A DNA stretch of 64,000 nucleotides, taken from NCBI GenBank assembly GCA_039028975.1, contig JBCCHB010000093.1, forward strand, positions 1 through 64,000. Direction: 5' to 3'. Shown one piece after another: positions 61,182-64,000 of this stretch (positions are counted from its first letter, which is position 1; every line of letters begins with the position of its first letter). A program made the translations under genes and the position numbers. Below the pieces are notes generated by a model. The model searched no databases, was not told where the DNA came from, and worked only from the letters and a program-made list of their open reading frames with translations. Origin of the DNA: JAHBNG01 sp039028975. GTDB lineage: Bacteria; Chloroflexota; Anaerolineae; Caldilineales; Caldilineaceae.

Positions 61182-61598
61182 CTATCTGTTAAAGGACGCC
61201 TGCTGCTGTGTAATCATCGTCTTTGCAAACAGACGCCCCAAATCTTCGGCAGGGATGGGCATCTCCTCTTGTACCCAATGTCTAAGCACCGCACAAACAC
61301 CTCTGGTGTTTTATCAATAATAATAGTATAGAACAACTGAATTTGTATGAAATTTAGCCCCCATTTATTGAGAGATACCACCTCCGGTCATAAAACCTCC
61401 GCTGTATGAGACTGTGATGTTAGTGTCTGGAATAACCGGAGCATTGGTTCGCACCTCTTGCATTAGCTCGAACATAATGATCCGAAATCGTTCCCTTATC
61501 AGATGTTCTACCTCTGAACGGACAACTCTACAATCATGAGATCGACCCCGGCGAAACACATATCCTGTACAGCAAGCATTTCCAGCTTGTGAAGGCAA
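61182..61598 (-). pseudogene. Decayed TetR-family gene
   Basis: The fragment VLRHWVQEEMPIPAEDLGRLFAKTM (ending at a stop, 61182-61289) mirrors LKRWVQEGMVIPVEDLAQFF of the TetR at 52206. Upstream on the same strand, in a shifted frame, EVEHLIRERFRIIMFELMQEVRTNAPVIPDTNITVSYSGG (about 61390-61520) fits the middle of a TetR C-domain. The HTH part is not found. Frames are broken and there is no usable start. Confidence 0.55.
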
Positions 61599-61689
61599 TA
61601 AAAACGCAACCTGGGGCCTTCAGGAATAGCAGCTGAAGCGCTCCGGTGCGATAATAGCCACTGAACAAGGCGTTGAAAGTGAGCGGTGA

Positions 61690-61916
61690 ACCGTGTGCAG
61701 CTATTTGAAGACCCTTTCGTCCCAAATCCTGGCGGAAGTCTATATCACCGCCTCCGCCGGGTCGGTTGCGGTCTTCAACGCCCAGCTCTGGCAAGGCGGG
61801 ACCGAAAACCTTACATCGACCAAGCGGTGCGTCGTTCACTCTGCCTACATAGCTCGAAGCATCCACCGCAACTCGATCAACGCGCGTATCTGCGCCCGAA
61901 ACCAAGGTGTGTTTAA
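61690..61916 (+). pseudogene. Decayed phytanoyl-CoA dioxygenase fragment
   Basis: GSVAVFNAQLWQGGTENLTSTKRCVVHSAYIAR resembles the C-terminal PhyH pattern (..LWHGGTEN...R), but the iron-binding His is replaced by Gln. HPPQLDQRAYLRP then follows in a different frame, so a frameshift separates the two pieces. The N-terminal part is absent. It lies between the TetR remnant and the HAD gene. Confidence 0.6.
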
Positions 61917-61958
61917 GTAAAGCTCAACGATACATTTTAGATGTGTAAGGTTTCTATA

Positions 61959-62672
61959 ATGACCAAAATCAAAGCACTTGTTTTCGATGTAGGCGGAACT
62001 GTTTTTGACTGGCGAACTGGCATAACAAACGTACTACAAGAATGGGGATCGCAAAAAGGAGTAGAGGCTGATTGGCCGAAGATTGGTGAACACTGGCGTG
62101 ATGCTGCGCTCACCAAAATGATCAATGAGAACAAGCATCTACCCAAAGGCACGAATCTCGATGACGTTCACCGCATGACAGTAGATGATTCTCTTAAGCA
62201 TTTCGGGATAACGGATTTCACTGCAGCCGAGTGCGAGCTTTTGGTGGAGGGCTGGCACAAGCTGCCCGCATGGCCCGATGCCCTGGAAGCTTGGTCAATT
62301 TTACACGAACACTACATCCTATCACCCTTAACCATCCTCTCTATTTCCCTTGTTGTCAATTGTTCCCGTTACAACGGCCTTCTTTGGGATGCGATACTCT
62401 CATGCGAGTTTATTGGAGCCTATAAACCCCAACAAGGCGTTTATGACGCTGCACCGCGATTGCTCCGCTTGAAACCCGAGGAGATCATGATGGTTGCCGC
62501 CCACAATTTCGATCTGGTGGCTGCACGAAAAAGCGGGCTCAGGACAGCCTATGTTAGGCGACCCGACGAGTGGGGTGCCGACGGCGACCTCTTCGACAAG
62601 ACAAACGAACCGGATCCTGTTCACGACATCATCGTGGATAGCTTCACCGATCTGGCTGCTCAACTCACTTAG
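61959..62672 (+). CDS. HAD family hydrolase (haloacid dehalogenase type II-like)
   Basis: 237 residues from ATG 61959 (AAGG upstream). The nucleophile Asp is in ALVFDVGGTVFDW (near residue 9). The third motif Lys is in FIGAYKPQQGVYDAA (near 155), and the acidic motif near MMVAAHNFDLVAARKSG (near 182) has HNFDL in place of the usual H..D. Type II dehalogenases hydrolyse 2-haloacids; a phosphatase role is equally possible. It precedes a sulfatase. Confidence 0.82.
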   Translation: MTKIKALVFDVGGTVFDWRTGITNVLQEWGSQKGVEADWPKIGEHWRDAALTKMINENKHLPKGTNLDDVHRMTVDDSLKHFGITDFTAAECELLVEGWHKLPAWPDALEAWSILHEHYILSPLTILSISLVVNCSRYNGLLWDAILSCEFIGAYKPQQGVYDAAPRLLRLKPEEIMMVAAHNFDLVAARKSGLRTAYVRRPDEWGADGDLFDKTNEPDPVHDIIVDSFTDLAAQLT

Positions 62673-62688
62673 CGAATCTAGCAGAATT

Positions 62689-62730
62689 GTAAATGGTAAG
62701 TTCATAATGGTGAATGGCGAATGAGTAAGA
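62689..62730. repeat. Short heptamer tract
   Basis: Six 7-bp words in register (GTAAATG, GTAAGTT, CATAATG, GTGAATG, GCGAATG, AGTAAGA) follow the HAD gene and precede the sulfatase. Confidence 0.7.
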
Positions 62731-62788
62731 GTCCATCTGAAAAGATGTTGAAATACACGGGTTAAATTTAAAGGAGACGAATAAAACC

Positions 62789-64000
62789 ATGCAACAGCAA
62801 CCCAATATCGTCCTTTTCTTGACAGATCAACTGCGCCGAGATGCGCTGGGATGCTACGGGAATGAAATCTGCCAAACCCCGAACTTGGACCAACTCTCAG
62901 CCCAGGGAGCCTGTTTTGAAAACGCCTTCACGACATCCCCAGTCTGCTCGGCGTCGCGCGCGTCTCTTATGACGGGACTCTATCCTCATAACAACGGCGT
63001 CATGGTCAATACCCATATTGCGCCAGCCTGGAACCGCGGCCTTGCCCCGGACATGCAGACGTTCAGCACCATCCTGCAGCAAGCTGGCTACGCCATGGAT
63101 TACGTTGGCAAATGGCACGTCAACCAAGATTTGGGGCCATGCGAATTCGGGTTTGAACGACACGAGGAGATACCAGTCCAGAGGGATCCAATTCCCGGCA
63201 CGGAAACGGTTGTCACCTTTGCCGATGGCACCAACCATACCGTCGCGGCGACGAATGGCGGCACGCCAGATGAAACATCACTGGGCGTCAGGACGAGACG
63301 GGGGATTGAGATGATGGCTGAGCGCGCCCAAGAAGGGACGCCCTTTTTTCTGCGGGTTGACGTCATAGAACCCCATCATGCCAACACCCCGCCCGAACCC
63401 TACGCGTCAATGTACAACCCCCAGGATATCCCGCCGTGGGATAACTTCCCCGACGATTTTACGGGCAAACCGGACGGCCACCTGCGCAAGTGTGAGGAGT
63501 GGGGGTTAGTTGACAAGGATTGGGCGTGGTGGAGCGAGATTGTTGCCAAATATTATGGCGATGTAACCCACATCGACACCTGCGTTGGTGAGATGCTACG
63601 CGCCATCGAAGAGCTTGGCATCGCCGACAACACCATCTTCATCTTTAGCACCGACCATGGGGACGCCACGGGGAGCCACAATCACTTTGAGAAAGCAGGC
63701 ACTATGTATGACGAAGTGTACCGCATCCCATTACTCGTCAAGGGACCTGCCAAATGGGTAGTCCCTGGCAAGGTTGGCTCATTCGTCAGACTCATGGATC
63801 TCATGCCCACGTTCGTCGAGTGGGCCGGCGGGCAGCTTACCGAAGCTGTGGACGGAAAGAGCCTTGCTCCCCTTATGCTAGGCGAAACCGTCAGCGATTG
63901 GCCGGACAGCGTCTACTGCGAAAGTCACGGCGAAGTCTGGGGCTATTTTTCACAACGAATGGTGCGCACGAAGCGCTGGAAATATGTCTACGCGGCCCAT
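62789..64000 (+). CDS. Sulfatase, 3' end outside the window
   Basis: At least 404 codons open to the right edge. Start MQQQPNIVLFLTDQLRRDALGCYGNEI with AAAGGAG 12 bases upstream. The formylglycine signature is CSASR (in SPVCSASRASLMTG, near residue 51), and GKWHVN near 108 gives the active-site Lys and His. FSTDHGDATGSH near 287 supplies metal ligands. This CxAxR type differs from the CSPAR and CTPSR types of the other two sulfatases here. No signal peptide. C-terminus unseen. Confidence 0.9.
   Translation, partial: MQQQPNIVLFLTDQLRRDALGCYGNEICQTPNLDQLSAQGACFENAFTTSPVCSASRASLMTGLYPHNNGVMVNTHIAPAWNRGLAPDMQTFSTILQQAGYAMDYVGKWHVNQDLGPCEFGFERHEEIPVQRDPIPGTETVVTFADGTNHTVAATNGGTPDETSLGVRTRRGIEMMAERAQEGTPFFLRVDVIEPHHANTPPEPYASMYNPQDIPPWDNFPDDFTGKPDGHLRKCEEWGLVDKDWAWWSEIVAKYYGDVTHIDTCVGEMLRAIEELGIADNTIFIFSTDHGDATGSHNHFEKAGTMYDEVYRIPLLVKGPAKWVVPGKVGSFVRLMDLMPTFVEWAGGQLTEAVDGKSLAPLMLGETVSDWPDSVYCESHGEVWGYFSQRMVRTKRWKYVYAAH

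Noticed and set aside
1..64000. tRNA, rRNA or riboswitch genes
   Set aside because: I found no convincing cloverleaf, rRNA block or known riboswitch pattern by reading; a covariance-model search would be needed to exclude them.

Overview
The window reads as a chromosomal segment of a Chloroflexota bacterium, probably Anaerolineae or Caldilineae-like. Evidence for this is a 937-residue MalT/LuxR-type ATPase regulator, a secreted protein with a TPTPT-rich linker ending in an 'LFLPL' tail, many MalFG-type sugar ABC systems with lipoprotein binding proteins, repeated phytanoyl-CoA dioxygenases and sulfatases, and intergenic space filled with short tandem repeats. The phylum call is inference from gene style. 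I saw no rRNA, tRNA, CRISPR array or phage module.

Layout. 1-8377 (minus strand): a block of redox and detoxification genes (three SDRs, a luciferase-like monooxygenase, a PhlG-like C-C hydrolase, a possible DUF1772 protein, ferredoxin/CDGSH, DoxX, GNAT). A TetR repressor lies at its upstream end, with a consensus promoter and matching operator-like boxes. 8907-11737 (minus): a D-2-hydroxyacid dehydrogenase and a TPP enzyme with an altered catalytic position. 12773-23800 (plus): two sugar ABC cassettes bracketing two sulfatases and a Phd/ParE toxin-antitoxin pair, which looks like a sulfated-glycan uptake and desulfation locus. 23918-30864 (plus): a five-gene oligopeptide ABC system interrupted by a four-helix-bundle (S23/IVP-like) gene and closed by a strong terminator. 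31128-32585: a lone flavin-dependent halogenase. 32774-36080: a frameshifted secreted protein, a GNAT and a PhyH dioxygenase. 36111-47189 (mainly minus): PhyH dioxygenases, a deacetylase, two Gfo/Idh/MocA dehydrogenases, two sugar-isomerase TIM barrels, a kinase-like protein and an MFS transporter, suggesting catabolism of modified sugars or polyols. A second four-helix-bundle gene sits inside this block. 47550-51026 (plus): MFS exporter, isochorismatase-like hydrolase, enolase-superfamily dehydratase. 51027-64000: regulators (TetR, MarR, MalT-like), cytochrome b561, DUF4386, quinone oxidoreductase, alpha/beta hydrolase, decayed genes, a HAD hydrolase, and a third sulfatase running off the right edge.

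The most unusual signal is between the genes. At least seven intergenic tracts are built of 7-bp words in strict register, with a different word at each locus. Two tracts run directly into a start codon. Both four-helix-bundle genes are bracketed by repeat tracts, and an 18-bp word flanking one of them recurs exactly, inverted, about 10 kb away. A second layer consists of hairpin elements with a shared core but locus-specific, near-perfect arms. Regulatory logic is also visible: a 14-bp MarR-type palindrome occurs four times between 53.3 and 54.9 kb, a TetR box three times around 7.7-8.4 kb, and a toxin-antitoxin operator at 17.95 kb.
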